This document shows positions 44,313 to 54,200 of a DNA stretch of 64,000 bases, one piece after another (position 1 is the stretch's first letter; each line of letters opens with the position of its first letter). Under the pieces are notes generated by a model. The model saw only the letters and a list, made by a program, of their open reading frames with translations. It was not told the origin of the DNA and searched no databases. Location: the NCBI RefSeq assembly GCF_009760905.1, contig NZ_VIRW01000011.1, forward strand, positions 1 to 64,000. Direction: 5' to 3'. A program made the translations under genes and the position numbers. The DNA is from Chitinibacter sp. GC72. GTDB taxonomy: Bacteria > Pseudomonadota > Gammaproteobacteria > Burkholderiales > Chitinibacteraceae.

Positions 44313-45361
44313 GATTGACTCCCTGCTGCGATGGTTTTTTGAACATCTTCGACGCTATTGCCGAAGGCTTTGCAGACGGCCAGCGTGGTGTCATCCAGCC
44401 CGCCCAGCGGCTGATCAACTGGTGGCTTGCCGCCGGTTTGCGTTGCAGTTAGCGCCGCGATTTTTGGCGCAGTGTCGAGATAGGCCGTCAAAGCAGCAGC
44501 ATTGGTTTTGGCCAGATCACGCGCCCAGGCTTCCTGTGCGGGCAGTAAGCGGCCGTCACTCAATGCGGCCGTCAGCAACTGCTCGGTCTGACTTGCCTGT
44601 GTCTGAGCCGTCAGCGACGCAATTTGGCCTTGCAATTGGCGCATTACATCAACAGAAACAAACTTGGCAGGATCGACTTGATTCGCAGACAAGGCCGCAA
44701 TTTGCGCATCCGCACTGTCAGCCTTGGCTTTCAGCGCGGCCATCGCGGTGGTGATTTCGACATCGGTCGCTGTCGCGGCCAAGCCGAGCATGGCAATCAG
44801 TTCTTCACGTTTCACAGGATTCTCCTCAGTAATGGAAACAGGGGGTGGGCACGCCAGACGTGACAACGCAGCCAATGACAACGGTGGCAACTCATCCAGT
44901 GCGGGGGTATTGGTCAAGGCAACGTGCAGCAGTTTCAGTACACGACCGTCGAGGCCATACAGAAAAACGGGAGAAAGATAGAGATACTCTTTGGCCGCGA
45001 TATGGGCGGCTGCTTTGGCAGTCCATTCCACATCGACGGCATACAGACCATCACCTTCACGCCATTCCAGCGTTTTAAACCAGCCTGATGCGGGCGCTTC
45101 CTTGCCGTTCTCGGCGGCTTTCAGCGTCTGATGTTCGTAGTCGACCACATAGCGGGTCTGCCGGGTTAAGGCGGTGGCAACCAACAGCTCGGCATTGGTG
45201 CTATCCAATATCCATGCCGCGCACTCAGCAGGTCGACCATCGACGCCGCGAAACTCGCCAGCGGGAAATAGCTTGATCGTCTGACGCTCAGCATTGGGCG
45301 TGAGGCTGACTTCAATAGCCAGCGCGGCGATCATCGGAGTGAGTGGGGTTTCTCGTTTCAT
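44309..45361 (-). CDS. Mu-like head protease with scaffold C-terminus (gpI/gpZ-like)
   Basis: The 350-residue protein has an N-terminal phage protease part (KLFPAGEFRGVDGRPAECAAWILD, RYVVDYEHQTLKAAENGKEAPASGWF, LYLSPVFLYG) and a helical C-terminal half rich in Ala, Gln and Leu (about 185-350), which in Mu is also made separately as scaffold Z from an internal start. Here an internal Met at the start of MLGLAATATDVEI could play that part. It would drive capsid assembly and maturation, but its client gpT is truncated. Confidence 0.85.
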   Translation of the reverse strand: MKRETPLTPMIAALAIEVSLTPNAERQTIKLFPAGEFRGVDGRPAECAAWILDSTNAELLVATALTRQTRYVVDYEHQTLKAAENGKEAPASGWFKTLEWREGDGLYAVDVEWTAKAAAHIAAKEYLYLSPVFLYGLDGRVLKLLHVALTNTPALDELPPLSLAALSRLACPPPVSITEENPVKREELIAMLGLAATATDVEITTAMAALKAKADSADAQIAALSANQVDPAKFVSVDVMRQLQGQIASLTAQTQASQTEQLLTAALSDGRLLPAQEAWARDLAKTNAAALTAYLDTAPKIAALTATQTGGKPPVDQPLGGLDDTTLAVCKAFGNSVEDVQKTIAAGSQS

Positions 45362-45459
45362 GCCGCTATGGTGCGGCGTGGGTGGACGTCTTCCGAGCGG
45401 ATATCAATACTGGATTTCATTCGACTTGCACCTATTGCAACGGTTTGTCATACTGAGTT

Positions 45460-45548
45460 GGTGCCAGAAACACGGTGAATACCTCCCTGCCGTAGAACGT
45501 TGCAAGACGGATCGCGTGAGAGTGAAGCGGGAGTCCTCTCCTGGCACC
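45460..45548 (-). other. Possible structured RNA or large hairpin before the protease gene
   Basis: Outer arms GGTGCCAG (45460-45467) and CTGGCACC (45541-45548) are perfectly complementary and enclose 73 nt with an inner CTCCC/GGGAG stem and a CCGT/ACGG stem. It lies in the 190-bp gap before the protease start. No tRNA-type T loop is seen. Confidence 0.4.
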
Positions 45549-45553
45549 TTCCT

Positions 45554-46345
45554 TTAAATATTGCCCTCAACATTCGCGCTGTTACGCATCAACCGGCGCA
45601 CCTCTTTTTCTGTCGTGATGTAGAACGACTGCAAATAGTTTTCTTTCCCTGTGCGCGTCACCTTCACCACGGCAACCCACCACTTATCGTCCTGTCGGAT
45701 AAATTTCAGGTGCAAATCACGGTCAGCAATGATCATCTGCGGCGCTTCAAGCACTTGTTGCACTCGCCAATAATCTTCCAGCCCCACGGCCTGACCCTGC
45801 CGATGTACCAGCTGTTTAGCCAAAGTATCGTCAGACAGCCACACCGTTTGACTTTGACTTCCCAGCTTATCCATCCCATCCGCATCAAGCACCGCAACCG
45901 GAAAACGCTGCCTTGCTGCAAGCACCTGACGCAATTCGGTTGAGCTGCCACCTTCGGCCAGGCCACGCTCAACAACTGTGGCCAGATCCTTGTACCACCC
46001 CTCAAAATCAGCACCACGCAATGTATCGGCCACATATTGCCGCGCATCGTGATAGTCGTACTTGTCCAGGTCTGGTTGGTAGCGCTGCACACCCGGATTG
46101 CTGTTAAAACCGGCATCAGGAGCAAACCAGTGTGTGCGCCCATCGCTGCCCGACACTTTGATGCCCGTTCGTTGTGTCTCGTACACTTCACCTGTACGTT
46201 TGTTGGTGCCGGTCTCCACGGTAATTGTCGATAAGCGACCTTCGGATGACTCAAGGCGCAGACCTTCTTCATCAAGCGCTGACTTTGACACAGGCCGGAC
46301 ACGACAACGGCAATTGAAACCATTGGGCGGGTACCTGGAATCCGG
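45554..46345 (-). pseudogene. MuF minor head protein, 3' part with PBECR2-like toxin domain
   Basis: The remaining C-terminal ~262 residues start with PDSRYPPNGFNCRCRVRPVS, the conserved Cys-rich end of the SPP1 gp7/MuF head morphogenesis domain. They end with a domain with LAKQLVHRQGQAVGLEDYW, IADRDLHLKFIRQDDKWWVAVVKVTRTGKENYLQSFY, resembling the PBECR2 nuclease-like domains (Barnase/EndoU/ColicinE5/RelE-like) often attached to MuF. No start codon remains: at about 46340 the upstream sequence becomes transposase A in another frame. A TTG or ATG within the A sequence could express it, but this is doubtful. Confidence 0.75.
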
Positions 46346-48101
46346 CGCGTTTATTGCCGTCAAACTCAGCCATACAGATAAACTTACCGTCCATATTGCG
46401 GATCGACACCGCCGATCCATCGTGGATATCCACGCCTACCTGCACTTCCTGCCCATCCACCTCCATCAGCTCTTCGCTGAAATACACGTTGTTCCACAGC
46501 TTCACCTCGCCACGCATGGCCTTGCGGGTAAACGTAGGGCGGAATAAGTCGCGTAATTCCATCTCATCGAGCATCACATCCTCGGCCCTACGGTGTGCCT
46601 GGTAATACGCTTTGGGCGACATATGCACGCCATTTACTTTCGGCAGCGAGCTATGTGGCCGCTGGTTGTATTCATTGATCGCAGCATCCAAATCAGCGAC
46701 AAACTCAGCCAGGCTAGGCACATGCGGCAAATTCACCGTCATGCCTTCCCCTGCATTGCGCTGCACCGTCTGTGCACGGCGGATATCCCGATTCACCAGT
46801 CGCAGCGTGTCGCGGTCGGCGTCTTTGCCCTGATAAGTCGGGTATTTTTTCGCCAGCGGAATCGTGATCGTTCCCCATGCCCGCTCAATCAGGCCGCGCC
46901 CTTGCGGGTTGCCCGGAATACCCGTTTCGTGATGAATGCCCAGTCGCGGCAAAATCCCAGTCAGTGGCGCATCCAGCACCTTGCCGGTTTCACCCGCACC
47001 GTTATCCGAGTAATAAATCAGTGGTGGCGGGTATTTGCTGGCCACATGACGGATCATGTCTGACACGGCGATCACGTTTTCCGATAGGGCGGTGCTCCAG
47101 CCCATCGCCAGGCGGCTGCTGCAATCCAGTCCTAACGTCACTTCAATCACCATCGGCTGCCCCGTTTCAGGGTTGATCACCTTGCATTTCATGCCGTGCC
47201 CGTCGCCAACCAGCACGTCGCCCGGCGTCAACAAACTCCAGTCACGCCGCACAAACGGCAGCTTGGCTTTCAAGGCCGCACCGGAATGGCGACCGACGTA
47301 CAGCATTTTCGGCGGCAGCTTTTTCAGCATTCGGCGCACCGCATCAATGCTCGGCGGCACTTCATTCACTGGCAGCGCTTTGACAAACTCGCGATACGAC
47401 TCGACCAGCGCAGGCTTGCTCGGGCGGCGATACACCGCCAGAAATTCGCCCAGCCACCACGGTGTGCGCATGTCTTTTTGCCGCACTTGCGGTGCCAAAC
47501 GGCGCAAGCGCTCGCTCGGGCTATCGGTCGATTCGTATTTGTCACACCACCGCAGTAGCGTGCGATCACTCACGACACGATCGGCACTGCTGCGCGCATT
47601 GGCATGATCGACCAGTTGCTGCAGCAGCTCGGGCAAGGTGCGATTTTTCGCCGCCTCGGCCACATACACCGCCGCCCTTTTCTTCGATTTCAGCACCCGT
47701 TGGATATTGAACACTTCGCACACCAGCGCCATCCGTGCATCAGCCGCCGCGCGTTGCGCATCGCTCAATTCGTCGACCGACACCAGCGTTAAATTCAGTT
47801 GCTGTTCGCGGCGGGCTTTTTTAAGTTCGCTCGGCAAAGGGCGTTGCGCCACATCGGCCACTGGCAAATTTGCCAGCAGTGCATCAGCCTGACGCTTTTG
47901 CAGCGCTTGTTGCGCGGATTTGGGTAGGCTGGCAATGGCGTATTCGACACCTTTACCTTTTGTTTTGCGACGGCAAGCCCAGCTCTCACGCTGAGCACAC
48001 TTTGAAACCCCTCGCTCGCTGCCAGGCAAATCCGGTAATTTCAGCCCAGCCAACTCGGCGGCGCTGTAGTGAGTTTTAATTTCGACAGGCTCATTACTCA
48101 T
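46336..48101 (-). pseudogene. Mu-like transposase A, 3' end lost by deletion
   Basis: The start at 48101 (MSNEPVEIKTHYS) has GGAGAGG upstream and overlaps the ner stop. The N-terminal winged-helix DNA-binding part comes first, then the DDE core with GDGHG (first Asp), YYSDNGAGETG (second Asp) and RGLIERAWG (Glu), then a C-terminal region with the Mu-type beta-barrel (SAVSIRNMDGKFICMAEFDGNKRA). The homologous reading ends near 46340; a further ~23 codons are out-of-frame MuF sequence up to a stop at 46272. A normal protein would go on for perhaps 60-100 residues (the B-binding end). About 585 residues are native. Whether it still catalyses transposition is unknown. Confidence 0.85.
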
Positions 48102-48408
48102 GGCCCCTCTCCGTATCATTGAGGCCTTTTCCCGCAACGATTACAGACAAGGCAGGGAAAACCGGCTTAAAATTACGCTTGTAATAACGCTGTGGCCAAA
48201 TGGCCTCTGGTGCGAGCCCTATGGCGGCGGCAATAATCCGCTCAGCTTTTGGATAAGGTCGATCTAGTGCGGTTTTGAGTGTGGTTTCACTCAAGCCCGC
48301 CTCTCTCGACAAGGCGCGCATCGACCAGCCTTTTTTATGTAATGCCGCCAAAATATCCGCCCGATGCCAATCATCGGCGGTATTTTTTTGGCTTAGTAAT
48401 GCACTCAT
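48094..48408 (-). CDS. ner: Ner-like (Nlp family) DNA-binding regulator
   Basis: The 104-residue product has the Ner/Nlp winged helix: DWHRADILAALHKKGWSMRALSREAGLSETTLKTALDRPYPKAERIIAAAIG. Ner of Mu represses early and repressor promoters during lytic growth. It overlaps the transposase start by 8 bp and is divergent from the repressor gene, as in Mu. Confidence 0.88.
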   Translation of the reverse strand: MSALLSQKNTADDWHRADILAALHKKGWSMRALSREAGLSETTLKTALDRPYPKAERIIAAAIGLAPEAIWPQRYYKRNFKPVFPALSVIVAGKGLNDTERGHE

Positions 48409-48602
48409 CGCCTAAACCCTCCTCGGTTGTCGATGTGTGCATACTAACGCACATATTCTATGCAATCAAGAATATTTGCGTTCTTTATCTAGTATTTATG
48501 CGTTCTCAATTTTCGTTCTGTTTCCTGTCGGATAAAAAAGACACGCACAAATACTAGGTTTACCATGCAAAACATAGGCTTATGCTAGAAAAGGAACTAT
48601 CT
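48409..48602. promoter_or_regulatory. Early control region between ner and the repressor
   Basis: The 194-bp gap holds operator-like direct repeats: TATTTGCGTTCT (48473-48484), TATTTATGCGTTCT (48493-48506) and a third CGTTCT at 48514-48519. On the minus strand TTGATT and TAGTAT with 17 bp between them could be the early promoter for ner-A. These are by-eye assignments. Confidence 0.5.
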
Positions 48603-49448
48603 ATGTCCGAAGAATCCAGCGTTCCGATTCTGCAACAAGAAATCGGAACTAGAATTTCCGCAACAGCCGACATTCTCGGGGGTCGCAAATCTGCAGCTGA
48701 AGCTGCGGGGATTTCTGAAGATATGCTCTATCGCTACATCAGGGGCAGCAGCAAGCCACCATTAGAGGCAATGGTAAATCTTGCCAAAGCTGCAAAAATT
48801 CAGCTCGATTGGCTTGCAACAGGCGAAGGCCAGATGTTCAAAGGCAATCTAACCCCCGAGATCAAATCCGCTGCGCGCCAGTTGCTGCGCGAAGAGCCGC
48901 GCACCAGTTCAGTCAGCAGCCCCATCCTCGCAAGCGCCCCTGCTGTGGCGACGTTCTGGCCCAACCCCGACGGCGAGCCACAGCTCAATGCCTGGCAGAA
49001 TTGGGCGGCAGGCATCGATACTTCGCTGTTTGTACCCGTGATCTATGCGCCCAAGCTGTGCGCGGCGGCGGGCAATGGCCTGGTGAACTATATGGATGAG
49101 CAGGAAACCGAAGCCCTGATGTTCAAGGCCAGCTTCCTGCGCTATATGGGCGTGCAACCACACCAGGTGTTTTGCATGCGTGTGAAGGGCGAATCAATGG
49201 AACCGAGCCTGAAGGATGGCTGTATTGTTCTGGTCGATACGGCACAACGCCGCGTGGCCGAGGGCGTATTTGTATTACGGATGAATGATGAGCTGCTGGT
49301 GAAGCGCTTGCAGCCACTACCTGGCGGCGTGGTGCGGGTGATGAGCGACAATCCGGCCTATGCCAGCTTTGAAATCAATCTAAGCCAGATGGCCGAGCAC
49401 GAAATCGACATTATCGGTCGCGCTATCCACCTCAATACCAAGATTTAA
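48603..49448 (+). CDS. Phage repressor with HTH and S24 (LexA-like) peptidase domain
   Basis: The start at 48603 is preferred to an ATG at 48582 because AAGGA lies 8 nt upstream. The 281-residue product has an XRE-type helix-turn-helix (LGGRKSAAEAAGISEDMLYRYIRG) and a C-terminal S24 domain with the catalytic Ser in VKGESMEPSLKDG and the Lys in DELLVKRLQPL. It holds the prophage repressed, with self-cleavage on DNA damage expected from the domain (family knowledge). It reads toward the phage left end, divergent from ner. Confidence 0.9.
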   Translation: MSEESSVPILQQEIGTRISATADILGGRKSAAEAAGISEDMLYRYIRGSSKPPLEAMVNLAKAAKIQLDWLATGEGQMFKGNLTPEIKSAARQLLREEPRTSSVSSPILASAPAVATFWPNPDGEPQLNAWQNWAAGIDTSLFVPVIYAPKLCAAAGNGLVNYMDEQETEALMFKASFLRYMGVQPHQVFCMRVKGESMEPSLKDGCIVLVDTAQRRVAEGVFVLRMNDELLVKRLQPLPGGVVRVMSDNPAYASFEINLSQMAEHEIDIIGRAIHLNTKI

Positions 49449-49492
49449 TGCGACAACCTCAATAAAACCTACGTTTTAACGCTGTTGGGCAT

Positions 49493-49541
49493 AAAAAAGC
49501 GCGGACAATTCAGGAGAAGCACTCCCCGAATCAGTCCGCGC
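49493..49541 (-). terminator. Terminator just inside the phage left end
   Basis: GCGCGGAC (49499-49506) pairs with GTCCGCGC (49534-49541), with inner ATTC/GAAT and GGAG/CTCC stems, and on the minus strand is followed by six T (49493-49498). Its outer arm overlaps the terminal inverted repeat. It would stop host transcription entering the repressor region from the right. Confidence 0.7.
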
Positions 49542-49554
49542 CAAATATCGCACA
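49538..49554 (-). repeat. Prophage terminal inverted repeat (phage left end)
   Basis: GCGCCAAATATCGCACA; its complement TGTGCGATATTTGGCGC matches 26576-26592 at 14 of 17 positions and starts with TG. It is followed directly by AATAT. Confidence 0.8.
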
Positions 49555-49559
49555 AATAT
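49555..49559 (+). repeat. Target-site duplication AATAT, high-coordinate side
   Basis: It is identical to 26571-26575 and borders the CA end of the prophage. Confidence 0.8.
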
Positions 49560-49731
49560 AGCTGTTTCCAGTCCAAGCCGTGCCAAAGCTGCCGCCACGC
49601 ACTTTTTAACCCAGAGCAGCCGCAAACCCGCACCGCCGTTGAGTTTAATCCCGCTGCATCCCACTCAGTCCCGGATGACAAGTCTCCCACCACCCCACAT
49701 AGGATAAAATCCACCCTGCTGATACCACCAC

Positions 49732-49782
49732 GATGTATTTGACTGCAAGCATTCATCCGCAAGGCTTAGCGGGCAATACATC
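49732..49782. promoter_or_regulatory. Inverted repeat upstream of the glycosylase gene
   Basis: GATGTATT (49732-49739) and AATACATC (49775-49782) are a perfect 8-bp inverted repeat spaced by 35 nt, ending about 46 bp before the start codon. It may be an operator or an mRNA hairpin. The rest of 49560-49827 shows no gene. Confidence 0.35.
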
Positions 49783-49827
49783 GAGATTAATTTGACGACT
49801 AGCCCCGAATCAAAACCTGAGGTCAAT

Positions 49828-50559
49828 ATGCAAAAATTCGCTGAAATCCAAGCCCGCGCCATAGCGCGCAAAGGCGGCGCGCAGGCTCTGCAGGATTTAT
49901 TGCCCTCGGTAGCGAGCGAGGCGCAGTTTTTGGCGCTGCCCGATCACCGCATTCTGGCGATGATGTGCAAAGCCATTAATCAGGCGGGCTTTAACTGGAC
50001 AGTGATTAGCAATAAATGGCCGCAGTTTGAAGATGCTTTTTTCGGCTTTGATGTTGATACGCTGGCGATGCTGTCCGCCGAGCAATGGGAAGCGTATTGC
50101 AACGACACCCGCGTGGTGCGGCATTGGCCAAAGATTAAAGCGTTGATGGAAAATGTCAGCTTTGTGCGAGCGTATAGCCATGAACACGGCAGCTTTGCGC
50201 GCTTTCTGAATACATACCCTCCTTCACGGCAAGTCGAGTTGATGGCCTTTCTCAAAAGCCACGGCAGCTGCCTGGGCGGGCAAACGGGGCAATGGTTGCT
50301 GCGCTATATCGGCAAAGATGCATTTGTTTTAACGCCAGACGTGGTGCTGGCGCTGCAGTTGGCTGGCCTGGACATTCCCGATCAGCCAACAGCTAAACGC
50401 GATTTAAACAAAATCCAGCAGCTATTTAATGATTGGGCCGCAGAAACCGGCCTGCCCTACACCCATCTAGGCAAAATCGCCGCCTATTCGGTGGGCGTGA
50501 ATTATGAAAGCCAGCTGATTCAACATGAAAGCAGTAAGTTCAAAGCGGTGATTGAATGA
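49828..50559 (+). CDS. DNA-3-methyladenine glycosylase I family protein
   Basis: The start at 49828 is set by GAGGT 5 nt upstream; an ATG-less upstream extension from 49792 is less likely. The 243-residue product (MQKFAEIQARAIARKGG...) has NQAGFNWTVISNKWPQFEDAFFGFDVDTLAML, the TagI-type HhH glycosylase pattern, and FLKSHGSCLGGQTGQWLLRYIGKD further on. It would excise 3-methyladenine in base-excision repair. Against classic Tag the zinc-site residues are not obvious, so this may be a diverged subgroup. Confidence 0.72.
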   Translation: MQKFAEIQARAIARKGGAQALQDLLPSVASEAQFLALPDHRILAMMCKAINQAGFNWTVISNKWPQFEDAFFGFDVDTLAMLSAEQWEAYCNDTRVVRHWPKIKALMENVSFVRAYSHEHGSFARFLNTYPPSRQVELMAFLKSHGSCLGGQTGQWLLRYIGKDAFVLTPDVVLALQLAGLDIPDQPTAKRDLNKIQQLFNDWAAETGLPYTHLGKIAAYSVGVNYESQLIQHESSKFKAVIE

Positions 50560-50748
50560 GCAGGCACAAGCACATGCCCGATTGCGCGCATTGATCATCC
50601 CGGCGATCAAGAGCAGCTGAGCAGGCATTGCAGAGCAATATGGCAGGGTATATTAATGCAGGCGTTTGCAGCACTGTCCTAGCTAGCAATACGTAGGCAT
50701 GCATCTGAATAATGAAGCAGAATTAACTGGTGAGCTCGGCAGGCAAAG

Positions 50749-51105
50749 GGCTTTGTTGCACAAATCAGCGGCGTAGTGCCGCTGGTAGAATGGCTGTATG
50801 AGCAAACCCGCGCCTAACAAGTACAAAACCACCCACTGGCCAAGCTATCACGCCGCATTGAAATCGTGTGGCGCATTGATGCTTTGGCTTGATCCAACGC
50901 TGAAATGGGCTGCTGAACCGACTGGCAAGCACGGACGAGCCCCTACTTTCAGCGACGCCACCATTCAGTTCTGCCTCACTATCAAATACCTATTCGGCCT
51001 CACATTGCGCCAAGCCACTGGCATGGTTGAAAGCCTGCTGCAGCTCGCCAATTTAGATTGAGTCGCCCCAGATTATTGCACTAGGGTCTGCTGACGTTGG
51101 GTTAA
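50749..51105 (+). mobile_element. Truncated IS5-family element
   Basis: The left end GGCTTTGTTGCACAAAT at 50749-50765 is the usual IS5-group terminal repeat. The transposase reads from 50798 and breaks at 51061. No right-hand repeat (TTTGTGCAACAAAGCC) is found before the retron operon, so the right part is lost. It lies about 190 bp before the first retron gene. Confidence 0.7.
50798..51061 (+). pseudogene. IS5-family transposase, N-terminal fragment with nonsense codon
   Basis: The 87 residues (TTHWPSYHAALKSCGALMLWLD, GKHGRAPTFSDATIQFCLTIKYLFGLTLRQATGMVESLL) are the start of an IS5-group DDE transposase. At the usual LDW the codon TGG is TGA (51059-51061). The frame then reads VAPDYCTRVC, still like the family, before losing similarity. 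The rest of the gene is missing. Confidence 0.78.
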
Positions 51106-51251
51106 CGGTTGCGCTGGCGCGACATCCGTGGCCAATCTTGGCCGTGATGTGCGCAATTTGCCCATGCCAACTTTACAAAGACTCGTTGTTTTTATGTTAA
51201 TTACCTTACCTGACTCATAGTAGGCATGGAAACCATCAATAGTTGTCGCTT

Positions 51252-54200
51252 ATGATTGCAGGCCAAGTCAGCACAAGAGACAGCAGTATGACTGCGAGCA
51301 AAGATCAGCTTTACCGACCCGGTGAATCGGAGCTCAGCCTTTGGCTGCAGCCAGAGCAAGATGACTGGCTGTTATTGCAGCAGTACTCAGCTAGCGCGCC
51401 TGAAGTGCTGGCGCGCTTTTCCAACCACGCTGCCGCCTTGGCCGCGCAGCAGCAGGTACTGGCCGCCCGACTGGCTGATGGTTTTTTGCAAGCCGATACC
51501 GCTATTCCGGCTGTCCACACAGAAACCGATTCGAAATCCGCCACATCGCCTGATCCGCGCCATACCTCACAGCAAGCCGAACTTGATACTCGATTAATCA
51601 AAGATTTACACGCCGATGCTTGGCGCTTACTCAGTGCTCGCCAGCGCACTCGCTTGGTCTGGCGCATCGGTGAAGTGCGCGCCGCTGCTGCGGTGCCAAG
51701 GCTCATTGAATTGCTCGGCAGCGAAAAAACGAAGCACGGTCTGCTCGATTATTGTATTGCCTGGGTTTTGGGGCGTTGCCATGATCGCGGCGCAATGGCG
51801 GCGCTTGATGAATTAAGCCGCCGCGCGACTCATCCTGCTGCGCAGCGCATCGCCCGCGATGCTTGGCTGGCCTTGGCGAACGAATCCGAGCGCAGCCAAT
51901 GGGCTGAGCGCCAGATCGCCGATTGGGCGCTGCCTTTGCGAGAAGCGTGGCAGCAGCAAGATGTTGCCACTTTGCAAGCGCGGCTCAGTGCGCCAACTGA
52001 GTGGGATCAAGCCTTGCTGCGCCAGCCGTACGGCGACTGGCTAGAAGAATTTGATCGAGTGAGTTTGTCCGCCAACTGGGCGCGGCCCTTGCTATTGCAG
52101 GCTTTGAGCACTTTACCGTTGCTCGGGGGAACATTCCGTGCAGCGCGACATATTTATAAAGCCGCCGAGCTGCGTGGCGACGCGGCGGTCTGGTCTTTGC
52201 TGCAGCGCCGTTTTGAGCAAACACCGGCGCAATTCACGCGCTCGCATGCCATGCAATGGGTGGCGTTTGATAATGAATGGCTGCGTTCAAACGAGGAATT
52301 GCCACGTAACGATAGCCGGCTGGCTTATTCCAACCACACCCGCGCCTATCTGGTGCGGCGTGGTTGGCGCTATTTACGCCGCTTGGCGGTGCAGGGTAGT
52401 GCAGAATTTGTACCGTTGGCGGCGGCCGCTTTATTGCAATACGACGATGCCCGCACCGATTTGAGCGGCTACACCCAGCACAATACCTCGGTGTTTGAGC
52501 AAGGTCGCTGGCAAATGCAAACCCGCTATTGCCATCCGTTTTCACGCAGCATGCTGCTCAACCGTTTATTATTTAAGGCATCTGGCTCGATACATTGCGG
52601 ACGCAATAGCGAATTATGGTGGTCGGCGACGCCGTGGCACGGCGAGCAGACGCAGCAGCCTGCGCCGTTTGCCGCTATGTGGGCCGAGCGCCCTGATGCC
52701 TTGCTACACCTATTGCTGACCAGCCGCGCCGAGCTGGTGCATTCGTTTGCCGCGCCCTTGCTGCTAAGCACAGACGGCGAGCCGACCCGCCCGCAGCAAA
52801 TTTATCTGCAACAGTTGGACGAACACTATTGGGCGCGTTTGCTTAACAGCCCGATGGCGGTCACCGCCGAAGCGGCCATGCGCTGGATTTTGCCGAAAGT
52901 AAGTAGCGACAACTCACAGCACTGGCTGGCCTTGCTGCTAGCAAGTCGCCATCCCGCGGTCGCGCAAGCTGGCCTAACAATCCTCGAGCAAAACCCTCAA
53001 GCCGCAACAGGCAGCTTAGCCACACTGAGCGCAGTGGTGTTGGCGCGTACGCCGGAAGTGCGCCGTTTTGGCCGTGTACTATGTCAGATTGCTGCCAGCC
53101 AGCCAGCGCTGTTGACGGCATTACTGGTGCAACTGCTCTCCGAGCTCAAGCTGCGTGATCAGCATAGCTTTGCGCTGGCCGAGATTTGCGAAAACCTCTC
53201 ATGGGTATTGGCTAATCCGCTAATTAAAACCTTAACTACCGATGTATACCCTGAGTTTTTAGCCTTGCTACAGCATACAGCGCAGCCGATTGTGCTGCTG
53301 GCTGCTGGCGCTTTGCTGCATTATCCGGCACAAAATTGCCCGGCAACGGCGTATCAGCGCTTGTTATCCAGCCCTGAGCCAGAGATTCAAGCCGCTGGCG
53401 TACGTTTACTGGCCGCATTGCCAACCGATGTCCTGCTCACGCAAAGCAGCATGCTGCTCAATTTCTGCCTCAGCGACGCAGCGCAAGTGCGCCAAGCTGC
53501 ACAGCAGGCCTTGCAGCAGATTGCGCCTAGCTTGCCCGCCAATGCGCTGGCTCCGCTATTTGATGCCTTGTTCCGCGCTGAAAGCAGCGAGGGATTGCAC
53601 GCAGACTTGCTGACTTTACTCACCGCCACCTTGGCCGAATTTATGCATTTGCGCGCCGATCAGGCCACAATGTTGCGCTTATTGCTGGCGCGCAGCCGTG
53701 GCGCACAAGCGTATGGCAGTTGGCTATTGCAGCAAAGTCAGGATCATGAAGTCGCGCTAAGCGACTGGTCTTGGCTGGCGCGGCACGAGGCGCTGGCGGT
53801 GCGGCAGCGCGCGATGCAGGTGCTAGACACGAATTGGCCGCAAATTGGCGTTTCCGGCGTATTGCCCGTCTTGTTAAGCCGTTGGCCTGATACGCGCCAG
53901 CAGGCGCTGGGCTGGCTGCTGGAACGGGTCGACCCCGACGCATGGTCGCCTGAATCAATGATTGCCTTGTGTGATAACGAATACCCAGAAGTGCGCGCCT
54001 TGGGCTGCGACTTACTGCAACAACGCTTGGCACAGCAGCGCGATCAAGAATGCTTGCTGGCGCTGGCAGCGCATCCCTCATTGCAGGTGCAGCGTTTTGT
54101 AGCGAGCTGGCTGGCGCAGGTATTGGATGCGAGCGAGTCGTCGGGGTACGACGCCCATCAAGCAAAACATCTGCAGCTGGCCGAGTACCGTCAATTTCTG

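Larger units (their letters stand above)
26576..49554 (-). mobile_element. Defective Mu-like transposable prophage with siphovirus tail, 22,979 bp
   Basis: Ends are TGCGCGATGTTTGGCAC (26576-26592) and GCGCCAAATATCGCACA (49538-49554); the second read on the other strand matches the first at 14 of 17 positions. AATAT flanks both sides. The order from the high-coordinate (left, early) end is repressor, ner, transposase A, then head genes, tail genes, com and an adenine methylase, as in Mu-like phages, but with a lambda-like tail module as in B3/D3112-type phages. Transposase is joined to the 3' part of the MuF gene and gpT is truncated, so gemA, mor, lysis genes, terminase and portal are all missing. 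It cannot be a functional phage by itself. Confidence 0.92.

Noticed and set aside
45460-45548. A tRNA reading of the complementary-arm structure
   Set aside because: The arms look like an acceptor stem, but there is no T loop (GTTCGAnTC), no D loop and no anticodon stem.
49469-49762. Minus-strand open frames crossing the prophage left end
   Set aside because: They overlap the inverted repeat and terminator hairpin and are not continuous with any recognised protein; the rejoined empty site gives only a short, unrecognised frame.
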